Positions 1 through 13,026 of a stretch of 64,000 nucleotides of DNA are shown here, in pieces. The DNA is from Halisarca cf. caerulea (lineage: Eukaryota; Porifera; Demospongiae; Chondrillida; Halisarcidae): NCBI GenBank assembly GCA_963170055.1, contig CAUJGJ010000040.1, positions 915,401-979,400 on the forward strand, in the 5' to 3' direction. Below the pieces are notes generated by a model that saw nothing but the letters and a program-made list of their open reading frames with translations, was not told the DNA's origin and did no database searches. The first letter of the stretch is position 1. The number at the start of each line of letters is the position of its first letter. The translations under genes were made by a program, and so were the position numbers.

Positions 1-2102
1 CTTTCAATGCCTCCAGCTTCTTTTCCCTTCATCTTTGTTTCCTTTGATGGGAACTGTTGTGCTTACTGAAATTTAAAAATGAAGGATTAGAAAAGGAGGG
101 TTTGTCCGAGCCCAAAGAATTGCCCCTAAATCCGTCACTAAAAAAAATAAAATTGAGCCTGTTTCAGCAGCATCATACAATACATTTCAAGCTCACCAGT
201 TTCTTTCAATGCCTCCAGCTTCTTTTCCCTTCATCTTTGTTTCCTTTGATGGGAACTGTTGTGCTTACTGAGGTAGTTACATGATCGAAATTTCTTGAAT
301 TCACTGATAATAAATATTTACTTCTGCCCCGAAACAGCCTTTTACTAATCGTTTTGAGATCAGAACTTTTTCTGTCGCATTTGGCATTCCACAAGGATCG
401 TCAGTTGGCAAAAAGGTTTTGCTTGCAACTGATGCTGGACCCACGTTCCCCTTTCTCGCACCCCCCCATGTTTGTATGTACGTGGGTCACAGCTGGCTGG
501 ACTACCTGATCCATTGCCTGTCATTAGTGAATGTGATAAGTGTGCAAAGTATATTGTTAGCAATCAAATTACAGCCATGCACACTTCTTCAGAAGTGCAT
601 TCAGCATTGAGACAACAGTACCTAGGATTCCCGCATATTCCTAAACTACTAAATGATATGAAAGAACCCCCTTTTTCTGGATTTTCTGGATCCGCCCCTA
701 TCTTGCATCACTAGATGTCACACCAATTGAGACTGAAAGCATGGAGTATGGAGTGTAGAATGCATTAATGTCTTGTTGAAAGTAAAATTTGCAGCACTTG
801 TCTCCCCTACCTTGTTTACAATGACTCTTCCAATGCACTTGACCCAAACCTAGAGGTATGAGAATTCACATGAACACCAGCAAGGACTTGAGTGAGTTAC
901 ATAGTATTTTCCTTTTTTCTTGATTCTTAAAATTTGAAATCAATGAGTGATTTGCATGTCCTGTTTGGCTAACAGTAAGCTACATGCCTCCTTGAAGCAG
1001 TGACCTCTGGCTGTATAAAGATGTCTAGCATTCCCGCATATTCCTAAACTACTAAATGATATAAAAGAATCCCCCTTCAGGAAATCCTGGATCTGCCCCT
1101 AGATCTGCTACTAGATGTCACACCATTGAGACTGAAAGCATGGAGTATGGAGTGTAGAATACATTAATGTCTTGTTGAAAGTAAAATTTGCAGCACTTGT
1201 TTTCCCTAACTTGTTTACAATGACTCTTCCAATGCACTTGACCCAAACCTAGAGGTATGAGAATTTGAGAATTCACATGATCGCCAGCAAGGACTTGATT
1301 TACATAGTATTTTTCCTTTTTTTCTTGATGTATAAAATTTGAAATCGATGAGTGATTGCATGGTTTGCATATCCTGTCTGGATAACCGTAGGCTACATGC
1401 CTCCTTGAAACAGTGACCTCTGGCTGTATAAAGATGTTTGCCTGGGACGTGACTGATGGTGTACGAGAAACGCATCGGTAGACAAATGCTGTCACACGTA
1501 CAAACACCTAAATTGCTCCTATAAGAGGAGTGGAGTGTCTTCAACATAATACATGATCATCTGTTTACTGTAATATGATGGTAAGCTTAACAATACATAC
1601 ACATTGAACCTTTGAAATTTTCACATTACAACTCTATAACATTACAACTTGCTAAAATTCAAGATTTGTTGAAGTTTTCTCCTTGAAAAATCGAAGTGCA
1701 TACGGTTTTGAGAATAAACAGAGTTAAACACCACATGCTATGTAAACATATTCCAAATATTGGTTTAAGCATATCACACCCAACATTAATACAGAATGAC
1801 AAAATTTGAAAGAATAATTGGGGATAATAATAGAACCAAATGAGAGATGTCTCTACATCTACCAGAAGAATGGATTTAATGTCCTTTTAACATGGTTCCT
1901 GCAGATTGCTGAGAGATGACAGATGTCTTTGGCAGTTCAACTGTTAAGAGCAGAAACAGGTACTTTTGAACGGCTAATTCAAAGTGTAGCACAGCAAGTG
2001 ATATAAGATATCTCACATAATATTCCAGGTAAACAATGTCACTCATCTCAGCTGTCCGTTTTGAGCCTTATACTTTGTGTACGTACAGCGGTTTGTTTTC
2101 TG
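1..2102. repeat. Long interspersed repeat A, copy 1
   Basis: Positions 71-2102 match 36860-38897 nearly base for base, with scattered substitutions and small indels. The first 70 bases are a tandem copy of 203-272, so the left edge here carries a 202-bp duplication that copy 2 lacks. I recognise no protein. Short open frames on both strands are not conserved between the copies. Fragments of the same repeat recur elsewhere, for example 4476-4640 matches about 1478-1640. It is probably an old unclassified transposon or segmental repeat. Confidence 0.85.
627..1440. repeat. Internal 403-bp tandem duplication within repeat A
   Basis: The block that begins ATTCCCGCATATTCC at 627 restarts at 1030 and runs in parallel through the GAGACTGAAAGCATGGAG and CAATGCACTTGACCC segments. 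The same internal duplication is present in copy 2 (from about 37417 and 37839). It therefore predates the duplication of the long repeat. Confidence 0.8.
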
Positions 2103-2770
2103 TTTGTTTTCTGTTTTCTGTAAAGTTAACCCAACTGTGGGTTAACTTTACCACCCTAACCTTGCTGTGCAAAGTTCTCTCCATTGGTGTAAACAGTGGG
2201 GTTAAAGTGTGTGTGCGTGAGTGCATAAACCCACACTCTGACGTGTACACTTACACACACACAGATAATATTGATGCAATGGGCGTGTTCCTTAGGTCTG
2301 GTTTCAGAACCATTGAGCCAAGTTGAGACGGAGATTGGAGCCAATACAACCATATAGTAAGGTATACAATAAGGCACAATGCCTACTTGTAAATGAGATG
2401 GTTCCACTTTTTGCATTCAATAATCATTCTGAAGAATACGAAGCAAGCAATGCCTCTTTGACATTACTGAGTAGTAGTTTTCCTTGGGGGATTCCTGGTC
2501 ATCTTGCTGCGACAGAAGCCCAAATCACACATACACAGGCACACGCGATGGATTTGTGGATCATGGTCATACATATACCAATCACATTGAGGTTGGGAAA
2601 TTGGGATCACAGTCATACATATACCAATCACATTGAGGGGGTGAAATATTGATTGAAACCCAACACATATTGATACCCAACGCACTGAACATTCTGTTTT
2701 GGCCAATGTCAAGCACTTTTCATCAGTGCTGGGGTATGTGTGTACGTATACATGTATGTATTTATGTATA

Positions 2771-2809
2771 CTAGGGGAGAAGGCGGCCTTTGGCCGCCTT
2801 CACCCCTAG
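2771..2809. repeat. GC-rich perfect hairpin with TTT loop
   Basis: Arms 2771-2788 and 2792-2809 pair with one mismatch around a TTT loop, with core GAAGGCGGCC/GGCCGCCTTC. It is strikingly GC-rich in AT-rich surroundings. Downstream, the block CCCCTAGTT..GTACAACCCTTAT.TCAAGTG occurs twice (about 2803-2842 and 2962-3001), so the hairpin may be an end module of a small element. Function unknown. Confidence 0.75.
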
Positions 2810-3073
2810 TTTGGGTGGCGGGTGCAACCCTTATATCAAGTGAAGAGGTTTGTATAAGGTAAATTTATTGATTTGAGTGTAATTACTATATCAAGAGAAG
2901 CCGGTAGTAAGTCTGTAACAATATTGTTGTATAGGCCAATGTTTAGGGTTTGACCTCTTTTCCCCTAGTTAGTCGCACGGGTACAACCCTTATGTCAAGT
3001 GTATAGTAGATGTACATGAAGTGCAGCTTTTTAATTGTCTTCAAAAATGCTTCAAAGCTGTTTTATCGTGCAC

Positions 3074-3157
3074 ACACATACACACACACACACATGCCCA
3101 ACACACGCACACACACGCATACATGCATGCACATGCAAACACACATGCACACACTCA

Positions 3158-3231
<74 letters not shown>

Positions 3232-3515
3232 CAACCCATACACACACACAACACACACGTACACACTCACACTCACACATACACGTGCACCACACACCTA
3301 CAGACACACACATGCACGCGTGCGTGCGCGCATAGTACATGGAGTGTGGTTCTTATCTGCAAAACTGCTTTGTAGCAAATTAATCACATAATATAGATCA
3401 CACTATCCCACACACACATCACACACAGACACACACACACGTACACACACACACGTACACACACACACATACACACACACACACACATTCACACAGAAAC
3501 ATTTATGCACAAACA
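3074..3515. repeat. CA/TG microsatellite block
   Basis: Two long CA-dinucleotide tracts (about 3074-3335 and 3411-3515) are interrupted by GTACAC and TGCACG variants. The long open frames here (Thr-His repeats) are artefacts of the dinucleotide repeat and are not genes. Confidence 0.95.
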
Positions 3516-3519
3516 CACA

Positions 3520-5880
3520 CAGATACATCGATTTTGTCACGCATTCAAACTACATGTTCCCACAATATAATTATAATATCTGAGAGTATTCTTCTATTCG
3601 TATTTCGCGGCATAATTTACGTAGCCGTCGACAGGAAACCCGTATACTCACTACGGATAGCATTGCGCACAAACGTGGCTCTTGGCATCGTTTTTATCAC
3701 CGATGCCGCTTTTGATTTTCATGCGAAAATCATTCCGCTATATAGATAAGGTCACTCACCAGGTATATTGAAGAGCATTAGCCACAGTCACAAAGCACTC
3801 GCATCCTTTTCCTAGGAGGAGTTAGCAGAAAACTGTTTCGAAGGTAAAAGTCGTATTCTAGTCAGGATTCGTCCGTACAACAAATATGGCGGTTCGTAGG
3901 CTTATACGGGCTGTTCTCGAAATTTCTCCATTTCGCAAGTAAAAGTAAAAAGAAGCCCTCAAGGTCTCTTTCCAGACACCACAGAGAGCTATCGTGAAGA
4001 TTCGCCCGCAATCACTCGAAGCGCGTGTCAGTGAACTGCGAACAAAAATCGGCCTATCTTTATTATAATGAGATAATTATAAAATTATTGAGGTATATAT
4101 ATATATATATAGTTGGCACAATACACACACATTGATCATTCTATACTAGTCTCACCACACTATACGTGGGGGGGGGGGGGGGGGAGGGTGCTCAGCCCAA
4201 ACTAGTCTCACCACATTATACGAGGTGAGGGGGGTGCTCACAACACATTCAAAAGTCGTATATACATTATGGTTAAGTCAGATTAATATCTCCCGCTCCG
4301 CACACACTCCCAACAATATATTACCTGAGGTATGCCAACAGAAGACGCACATGTTGGATTTGTGTGTCCATTAGTAGTTGTGTTATTGGTTGTATTTGTT
4401 TCATACATAAACACTGTTTCGACCTTTTTGGGCCATCATCAGTGCATTGTACCAGAACAGCCACCACAATGTTACATGTACAGTAGACAAATACACTGTC
4501 ACACGTACAAGAACTCTAGTTGCTCATCCTATAAGAGGAGTGGAGTGTCTTCAACATAATACATGATCATCTGTTTACTGTAATATGATTGTAAGCTTAA
4601 CAATCCACACACATTGACCCTTTGAAATTTTCGCATTCCAACTCTCATTATATGTACACTGATGGGTACCATCAAGGAGTTGCATGCTTGTTGGCCAACA
4701 CAAACCCAAATATGTAGCATACCTGTATGCACTCTGTTAGGTAGCTTTTGCATGTAGGTGTACAATTGCATGCGGTACATGTCCAATTAGGACCAAAATA
4801 GCGCAATATACATGCCAAGCTTTTTTATCTTTTGTTGGAGATGCTGCATCAATGATGCCTACAAAGGACTTCCAATCACCTCCAATAAGGAACTCTACCT
4901 AATAGTATAATAAGATGATGTAGGGGTATAAATAACCACAAAGGCAATAAGTATATAATATTGATAACAGAGATGTACTTGTTATGATTGACTTGTTTTA
5001 ATAGAGTAGTTCTGATGGTTGATGCTCTTGTCATCAAATCACATTTTTCACACCAAAACAACTGGTGTGGTATTATTTCAGGTACCTTGTTTGCATTCAG
5101 GGTACTCAGCAGTGACAAACAAGTACTAGATAGATTTAACTTGACAACATGATTCTAGTTAACATTCAGTCAAGTTAACTTTATAGTGCTCGTCCTGAAG
5201 CACTGACACTTCCTTGGTACAATATCTTACCAGGAAAAATTCCAAGGAGCTTGTGTGCTCTGGGTTCTCTGCTAGTGGATGAATGCCATCAACAGAGACC
5301 ACTGCTGCTGTCTCCTCAAGCAAGGTTAATGAGAACAGCACACAATGGATTCTCTTGCCAATGAAGATCCCATCTCCTGATAAATAATTGATATGTACTC
5401 CATTGATATATGTCTAATGAGGAGATAAAAGGAGTATTGTGTGCACTGTCTCGGATACTGCAAAACTGTCACTATAGTTGGCATTACATAATAGCAAAGA
5501 TTTATTGCACAATACTTCAGACGTATTACAATTGCACAATATTTAGGGCTATATGAGATATAAGGATTAACTTGTTCCTTAAAGTACTGCTTCTATATAG
5601 TCTCAGTAGCCCTGCTTTAGACTATTGCACAAATTGGGCTCACATTTCACCTAAGTGCTTTCCCATTTTCCCACCCATTTGCATTAAAGTCCATCAATCC
5701 GTACCACTGATCAGTGATCCTTTCAGACACTTTACTGCAAAATTCAAATTCATGTGTTTTGTAGAAAAAATGAATTGCTATTTGTCCTTAGTAACATATT
5801 TGCAAATACAATTTCATGACATTTGAACATTTGACATTGTTTTGTAGAAAATATGAATTACTATTCATCTTTTGTAACAT
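3520..5880. other. Gene-poor stretch with short simple repeats
   Basis: I see no supportable gene. The stretch holds a TA tract near 4087, a poly-G tract near 4168, a twofold repeat of CTAGTCTCACCACA..TATACG around 4146-4225, a fragment of repeat A at 4476-4640, and a block at about 4868-4925 that recurs at about 9178-9240 (CTTCCAATCACCTCCAAT). Confidence 0.6.
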
Positions 5881-5953
5881 ATTTGGGACCAGGTTGATTA
5901 TCCGGACCAGTGGCCATATCACTACTATGATGTAATATGACATCATCATATGA

Positions 5954-5998
5954 TGACGTCATGTCATATGATACCTCTGGCAGGGGATAGTGACGTCA
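5954..5998. promoter_or_regulatory. Pair of CRE palindromes (TGACGTCA)
   Basis: TGACGTCA, the consensus site for CREB/ATF bZIP factors, occurs at 5954-5961 and 5991-5998, 37 bp apart. The first lies in a larger near-palindrome of CATCATCATATGATGACG type. They lie 3' of the Merlin-like relic. Isolated further copies at 24221 and 31434 suggest that some come with repeats, so a real enhancer role is uncertain. Confidence 0.3.
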
Positions 5999-6295
5999 TT
6001 GCCTGATTTGCTAACTTACCGAGACAAAGACGCAGCGACAGCCTACTCTTTTAAAGTTTAAGGGAGATTATGGTTAGAAGCAAGTGTACCAAGAGGGACT
6101 TGCCATAACTAAATAATAATTTGGCCACAACTCAACTGAAAAATTGTAAAACGTGCTTCTTCAAAGTTGATGTTCTAAAAGAACACAGAAAGCAAAGGCA
6201 GCATAATACTAAAAAACAAAGAATTCAATCTTAAAAGAACACAAAGGAAGCTGGTAAGGTCTGAAATGGCAAGTTTTTCCTCAGACAGGATAGCG

Positions 6296-6721
6296 CTAAG
6301 CTATGTGGGCGCAGATGTTGTCCAGTGTGTGTTTGGCTGTCTTGCCAAAGAGTTCCCGCCACATAAATTCATCTAAGTAAGACTCCATTTGGTCCCCATC
6401 TACCCCTTTCATCTGCTTAAATTTATACTTAACGCAGGCCCAATATGATTCAATGTTTTGTGTGTGTGTCCCAGTCTGAGGATCCACGAAGTTCACAGAG
6501 TGGTTAACAGTTGAGTGGCTGGTAACTGCGGGTATTTGCTGCACTCTCCTGTATGCTCTCCACTCATCTGAGTGTATGTTTGTGCCTGGTTCCAAATGAC
6601 CCTGAATTATGGGCAGGAGGGTTGCTGCAGTTCGATCAGGGACAGTTTCCATGTATCCTATGGTAGGCTTCGAACTGCAGTCAGCCATCCCAAATACCCA
6701 TAGCTCTCGGGAATTTCTCAA
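6296..6721 (-). pseudogene. Truncated Merlin-type (IS1595/ISXO2-like) DDE transposase
   Basis: The 141-residue open frame matches the C-terminal two thirds of an IS1595-superfamily transposase, the group that includes eukaryotic Merlin elements. Visible signatures in order are LWVFGMAD with a Lys-Pro, IGYMETVPDRTAATLLPII, the catalytic-Asp motif HSDEWRAY (about residues 50-57), NHSVNFVDPQTGTHTQNIE (catalytic acidic region), and a C-terminal YLDEFMWR. The zinc-ribbon N-terminus and the first catalytic Asp are missing. Upstream of about 6730 the DNA becomes a repeat also found near 19740 and 60620, so the 5' part was probably lost or replaced. I see no terminal inverted repeats. The remaining frame is open with no internal stop, suggesting a fairly recent truncation or an unseen upstream exon. 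Confidence 0.8.
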
Positions 6722-6914
6722 TAAATAGCTGTATTGACTGGTACTGTTTTAACTGAAATGTATGCTTCAGTACTTCTTGGACCATCATCCCTCAGTCATA
6801 AAAAGCTTAAATGTAGTAGTAGTAATTGTTGAATCAAAGTTTTGGTACAATGTAATAGAGAAGTTCACTGTTAGATATCAAACTGCGAATTGCAACCTGG
6901 TTAAACCTAGTACA

Positions 6915-7160
6915 TACATCTATATACTTTAGGATCATATAATAGTTGTAATAGTTCAATAAGGTACAGAATAACTTTTCAAATTAAGCAACCATATTCC
7001 ATCCCGTGGTAAGTATTAATTATGCACAGCTGTGATTGAACTCACCAAACAGTGAATCCTGCCGCTGGCAAGTCTTCTATGGCGTTAATTACCCTAACAC
7101 TAGGGAGGGCGTTCTTCTAATGCATCCACCACTGCAGTATAGGAGGTGGAACTACACTTG
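6915..7160. repeat. Dispersed repeat H, copy 1
   Basis: The block matches about 17050-17420, with shared CTCCCGTGGTAA, CTCACCAAACAGTGA and CCTAACACTAGGG segments. It lies just upstream of the truncated Merlin-type transposase. No coding content is recognised. Confidence 0.6.
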
Positions 7161-7169
7161 ACCAAGTAC

Positions 7170-7790
7170 TTCCAATGAAGTCCACAAATTGAGAAAACTC
7201 ACAATCTAGAAATATAGTATTATGTCCACAGTGCAAGCCACTCGTACACATGCACACACACATGGATCAGGAATAATGTCTAGTTCATCCAGCTCAAAGC
7301 CCACCATGCCATTGCAGCAAACATGGGAGCAATCACTGACTAATAACGCTACCCTTACATATCCTCACATCTGTCAATATACATTCTGTCCTTGCGAATA
7401 ATGACAGACTGGAGAAAGGTAAAATATGTAAACTAACACATTTACTAAAATTTTACCCAATGCACCCAGCTTCTATAACACTATCATTGGGTGCTCAAAT
7501 AGCATAACGACATTCATTTTCATGACCATCATGAGGTTGCTGGTTTTTAATTAGCATCACACTTGCATGCTTCAAGATCAAGTTATGTGGCGGAAATCCC
7601 GATGGGGTGAGGCTGTTTATGAATTCTAGTGGGTATTGATGCTCATTTTCAAGGGCTTTGTCTCCACTTTTATACTGCCTAAAATCTCTAGGAAACTTCC
7701 CAATCATCACACTGTTTACTTTGTCAACAGAACTGTTTGTGGGACAGATTACAGTACGCGAGCAAAGCCAAGGCGAAGTTTGTCTGAAAC
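7170..7790. repeat. Dispersed repeat B, copy 1
   Basis: It is nearly colinear with 48705-49320, from GAAGTCCAC through TCCAGCTCAAAGCCCACC to the GCGAGCAAAGCC/GTGAGCAAAGCC region. The open frames on each strand are short and disrupted differently in the two copies, so a non-coding repeat is more likely than a gene. Confidence 0.75.
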
Positions 7791-7849
7791 TGCTATATGT
7801 ATTCCTAGCTCACTATCTTCCTTCAGACATAGAAACAATCGCTAGTTAA

Positions 7850-9600
7850 GTACCAACATGCGCGGAATATATACAACTTTCATCCAGTAAGAAGAACTGG
7901 GCAAAAATCTTGTCAACTAAGTAGAAACGATCGATAATTTGTGAAGCTATTTCAAGACGGCCATTTTTGCATTTTATTCCTGGACAGTTATAAATACCCT
8001 GTGTACTTTCATAATTGCTTTAAATAATTATTGCATGCATATTAACATACTAACCACTTGCTCCTGAAAGCCCATACATTTTGCATAAAAATTCATAATC
8101 ACCAAACATTTAGGACTCGAATCTTCTTCCCTCTGTAGTAAATATATATTCAAATTCACGGGGTAAACAAGAGACTTTTCCTTGGAAGATATGGTGCAGT
8201 AAATCGAAATTGTCGGCTATTCACAACATTGAATCATATTAACCCTTTATATTGTGGACAGGCCTCTATAGTGGATAGTAAGAGACCAATCTGTATTCTG
8301 GGTGGCATGATGAAATTAAGCAACCATTATGACGGGCCACTATAGTGGCTCCTCCATTTTCTACCATTTTGTAAGTGAATCCGATTTCTGTTGTCACAAC
8401 TAACCCTTTTTTATAAAGCTAGCCAAGCTTACATGAAGCATAAATACTGAATGCATAACAAAAGAAATTTTCACACACTGACTTGGAATAGATTGATATT
8501 TTAGCATATAGAAGTTCCGACAACGGGTGAAAGAGCCAATGCGCACAAGCATAGTAAGTTATACTACGGTAAGGCACAATGCACATTCTAAATTAGACAA
8601 TTTTACACGATATATTTAATATTAAATTCATATACATTCTGAAGAATACAAAGCAAGCAATGCCTCTTTGACATTACTCGGTAATAGTTTTCCTTGGAAG
8701 ATTCCTGGTCATCTCACTGCAACAGAACGCCCAAATCTGTACCTCAAAATAGACGGAGAACTTCTTCAGCCAAAGTTCACATTTGTTGTGAACTCGGTTA
8801 GCGTTTCCGAAAAGGACACACTCGACCCTCCAGAATGGACGCACTCCGGCTTTACCACCCTGGAACAGAAGGTCACCCTGTTCAGCACCTCATGCTTAAG
8901 TAAACTCAACTGCATGGAGAAAAAACATGAATTCTAACAATAAGTTAATTTGCTGAAGCAGTAGTGGTGAGCAGCCAATCACATGTGCATAACATAGTGG
9001 TTTGTTTCATGTTGCAAGAAGTACCAGTGTCAACGAAATGGATCCTGGCACCTTCCTGCAATGAAACGCCCAATCCCACACCACCCTTCACTTTACAGGG
9101 CAAGGGCACTTGCACCAGATACAAGCAACAAGCATGAGTGCTGGAAGCTGCATCAATTCCAGTCGTGCATGCAAGGAACTTCCAATCACCTCCAATATAG
9201 AACTCTACCTATATAATAGCATAATAAAATGATGTAGGGCCCACATGACGCTCACATGCCTTCGAGCTCGCGGCCTTTGTCCAAGAAAAGGAGGATATGC
9301 CCAGGTACGTATGCATGGTTGCATGGGCACTTGTGCACCGATACGTATATCCCATGTAATATATCCAGGTATTGCCTTGTATATTACATTTGTTAAGCGA
9401 GTTAAATCATAGATATTCTATAGTTGAAGTTTCTACACTACAAGATGTGCACACACACAGTCACACAGTCAGACATACACACCTGACAAATGTCTCTTGA
9501 CCTGCTGTGTGTCCCACTGCATGTACAGGAAAGACACACGCAAACTCGAGTGAGAACAACACAATACTCCAGATGTATTGCAAAATAATTAAGATGCATT
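7850..9600. other. Gene-poor stretch
   Basis: No gene is supportable. The frame at 8668-8937 shares its first part with 2420-2530, so it begins in repeat DNA. A TTAACCCTTTA end-like sequence lies at 8239. The block at about 9510-9600 (containing TGTCCCACTGCATGTACAGG) recurs at about 59780-59870. Confidence 0.5.
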
Positions 9601-10177
9601 AATTTTTAATAATTATGGAATTTTCCAGTCAGTACTTGAGATAATTACATATATTAATAAAGAAAAGATTAATGTTCATGTTGCAGGTTAGTGCTGCTGC
9701 ACGGCTGGTTGAAATTGTATAAGTTATGAGTAATGGATCCAGATTATCTAGTACAAATGACACCATAGTATGTATATTATATGCACGTAATTATGTGTAT
9801 AAGGTGTGTATGTGTATATATATACCACCTTGTGATCGTGGGCCATGTATGATGAAGGAATAACTGTAATATTATATATTATTAAAATGAATAAAGAGAA
9901 TGTTGGCTGCCATTATAGGATAAAATTTTATGAAGCGTTGATGTTCCGAGATCAAGATTGCATGTATGAGCGAGCCCAATAGTCATGGCTGAAGATGGTG
10001 GTAGCAAACCTTGGCACCCATTACACAAACATGCACTAGCTTTATGGCTGGACCACTCAGGAGTACACCAGCCCATTGATCAGGCAGACCTATAGGGATG
10101 TCATGAAACCTTTGTCAGTCTTGCATGCACCGGCATTAATTGGCCGATTGAGAGAATTAAAAGCCTTGTCTGATGTG
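9600..10177. repeat. Repeat C, copy 1, left part (interrupted by the hAT element)
   Basis: Matches about 62530-63026. The match stops exactly at the hAT insertion and resumes at 13061, so repeat C was present before the transposon arrived. Confidence 0.85.
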
Positions 10178-10211
10178 CATGGCCGTAGCAAACGCCCAGG
10201 CTGGTCAGGCT
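10178..10211. repeat. hAT left terminal inverted repeat
   Basis: It begins CATGGCCGTAGCAAACGCC and continues to GGTCAGGCT. It pairs with 13027-13060 with a few mismatches, chiefly in the middle. Confidence 0.8.
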
Positions 10212-10574
10212 AAACACTTTTTAGCTGACCCTGAACATTATTGAATGTACCCTTTTTTTCCCACCAGGGGATGGAAAACAACAAAACAGTTAATTAATAA
10301 AGGCATTTAACACCCAACATCACATAATACCTATTGTAAAACATTTAAGACAGTAAACGCCTGATTACTTGGAGAATAACAGTTTTTCTTTAGTCTATAT
10401 AGATCTTCAACGCAGAGGAGCTTTAAGCGCCATTGTTGTCTAGTTCAGACCACGTGACTCTGTTACCTCATATAGACACATTCCCACATTGTGTAATCAT
10501 CAACCACGTGTGTTAAATCATATGGATCGAAGACATCACTTGCGCAGTCGACCTTTAAAGATTGTTTATTTCCT

Positions 10575-12842
10575 TTGCTGTTTCTGTCATCAGCCAGGCT
10601 GGCTACAGCAACAAATCCTAACCCGCTACCTATTCGTGTACCTAATCACCCATCAGACACATTTATATTTCCAAAGCATAGCTTTGGGCTGAAGAATCCC
10701 CAGAAGCGTTCCTGTCAAGCGTCTTGGTTTAAGAAGTGGACTTTTCTCCATTATGATGAAGCTAATGACCTTGTTTTTTGTTATATCTGCAAACAAGCAC
10801 ATGAAAAGAACCTGCTAAAAGTGACCAAAGCAGAGCCATCGTTTGTAAGTTATACTTCTTTAAAATGTATGATGAATGGCCCAAGTTATAGACATACTGA
10901 TAAGCATGTTGTATGCATTTCTTTTAGATAACACGCGGTTTCTCAAATTGGAAGGATGGAATTGCTAGCTTTTCGGCTCATGCTAAAAGTGCTTGTCACC
11001 GGCAGGCTGTGGACGCTGTGATAACTTTGCCAAAAACAACCAATGACATTGCTGAACAGTTGTCATCCTTGCATGCTACAGAAAAACAGAACAATACCAA
11101 GGCATTGATGCAAATTCTGTCAACTATCAAGCTCTTGTGTAGGCAGGGCCTGCCCTTAAGAGGGGATAAGGATGAGAGTGACAGTAATTTTATGCAGCTG
11201 CTCCTCTTAAAAGCAGAATTAGACCCCATATTAGCACAGTGGCTGAAAAGGAAAGAAAATGTATACACTAGTGCAACAATTCAAAATGAAATAAAGATAA
11301 TGGGAGTCACTATCCTCCGGGAGATTGCCAGCACAGTCCAGAAGGCACCTTTCTATGTAGTAATGGCAGATGAGACCTCTGATATTGCAAACAAAGAACA
11401 AGTTACTTTGATACTTCGTTGGGTATCAGAATCATTTGAAGTCCATGAGGAGTTCATAGGGTTATACCAAGTTGATGCCATTGATGCGAAAACTTTGACT
11501 GCTGTCATTACAGATACTCTACTTAGAATGAATTTATCCACTACTAAGTTAAGGGGACAATGCTACGATGGGGCAAGCGCCATGAGTGGTGCCAAGAGTG
11601 GTGTTGCCAAACGAATTATTGACCTGGAACCAAGGGCAGTTTTCACTCACTGCTATGGCCACTCATTAAATTTACCAGCCAGTGATACCATTAAGAGCTC
11701 AAATATCATGAGAAATTCTCTCAGTACTGCTCACGAGATAACTAAATTAATCAAGTTTTCACCAAGGCGAGATGCAATATTTCGGAATTTGAAAGAAACG
11801 CTACTATCCAGCTCTACAACTGGGATACGGGTACTTTGTCCCACCAGATGGACAGTCAGAGCAGATTCATTGAGGAGTATTTTAGACAATTACACTGCCC
11901 TTGAGGAAACCTGGATGGAGGCAGCAGCTATTGCCAATGACTCGGAGACCAAAGCTCGAATCCACGGTGTCTCAGCCCAAATGAAATCTTTCGATTTCAT
12001 TTTTGGCGCTATTTTGGGTGAAACTCTGCTCAGGCATACAGATAACCTAAGTCGCTCTTTACAGAAGAAGACACTTTCAGCAGCAGAAGGACAAGTTCTG
12101 GCATCAATGACTGTTGACACTCTGAAGCAAATGCGAACGGATGATTGTTTTGACTTGTTTTTTAAGAATGTCAAAGATAAGGCGCATTCATTTGGAGCTG
12201 GTGAACCAAAATTGCCACGACAAGCAAAACGTCCAAGGATTAATCCTGCTGAAGACATGTCAGAAGAGAAGTTCTATCGTCAGATTTATTTTGAAGCACT
12301 GGATCTCATTGTTTCTTTTTTGACTGATCGTTTTGATCAGCCTGGGTACAGAATTTACCGAAATCTACAGATTCTGCTATTCAAAGCTTTGAACAAAGAA
12401 GAATATGAGGAAGCGCTTGAGGTAGTGTGTGACTTCTATCAGGATGATTTCGACAAAAACTGTTTACGTGCCCAGCTACAGGTGTTTGCAACCAATTTCA
12501 AGCTAAGTCCTATGAAAGACCATGAGTTAAGCATCTTTTCGGTAAGAGATTATTTCAAAATCTTGTCCAAATCACAAGTGGACCTACTTTTCCGAGGTTG
12601 CACGCCTGCTTAAGCTAGTGTTGGTTATGCCAGCAACTAATGCTACTTCAGAAAGGTCTTTCAGTGCACTCAGAAGAGTCAAGTCTTTTTTAAGGTCAAC
12701 AATGCTGCAAGAGCGTCTCAATTACTTAATGCTACTACATGTACATAAAGAATATACAGATGCAATTGATCTTAAGCATATTTTAAACGAATTTGTCAGT
12801 ATTAAAGCACAGCGTAAAAACACCTTTAAGACATTTTCTTGA
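10575..12842 (+). pseudogene. hAT transposase, ZMYM/TTF-zinc-finger type, one frameshift
   Basis: The gene has two exons. Exon 1 (to 10844) encodes a TTF/BED-like zinc-finger region (SWFKKWTFLHYDEANDLVFC, then CYICKQAH). A short intron 10845-10927 has a GTAAGT donor and a TTTTAG acceptor, and joins in phase 0 to exon 2 from 10928. Exon 2 carries the hAT RNase-H-like core: MADETSDIANKEQ (first catalytic Asp), QCYDGASAMSG, HCYGHSLNL and CPTRWTVRADSL. It reaches a stop at 12613. The hAT dimerisation region (ATNATSERSFSALRRVKSF) follows in the next frame, 12618-12842, so about one extra base near 12588-12596 (a CTTTTCC tract) breaks the gene. The true start is uncertain: no ATG is in frame upstream of 10575, so a further 5' exon may exist. 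The family is the DUF4371/ZMYM1-like hAT group. Confidence 0.9.
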
Positions 12843-13026
12843 AGTATACCCTGCATGAAAGTCTATACATGATTGACATGTTCAAATTCAATTTTGTGAT
12901 TTAACATAATGACATTGTAAAAATGTGTACAATCCTGCAAAACGTCACATATTATTTATGCATGTCTTATATATATATTGCATAATATTCAATTTGCAAT
13001 ATAGTTGTCAGGTTACTACATGAGTC

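Noticed and set aside
3010..3391. Several long open frames of Thr/His or Cys/Val repeats
   Set aside because: They are translations of a CA/TG dinucleotide microsatellite.
10996..12258. Minus-strand frames inside the hAT element
   Set aside because: They are shadows of the transposase.
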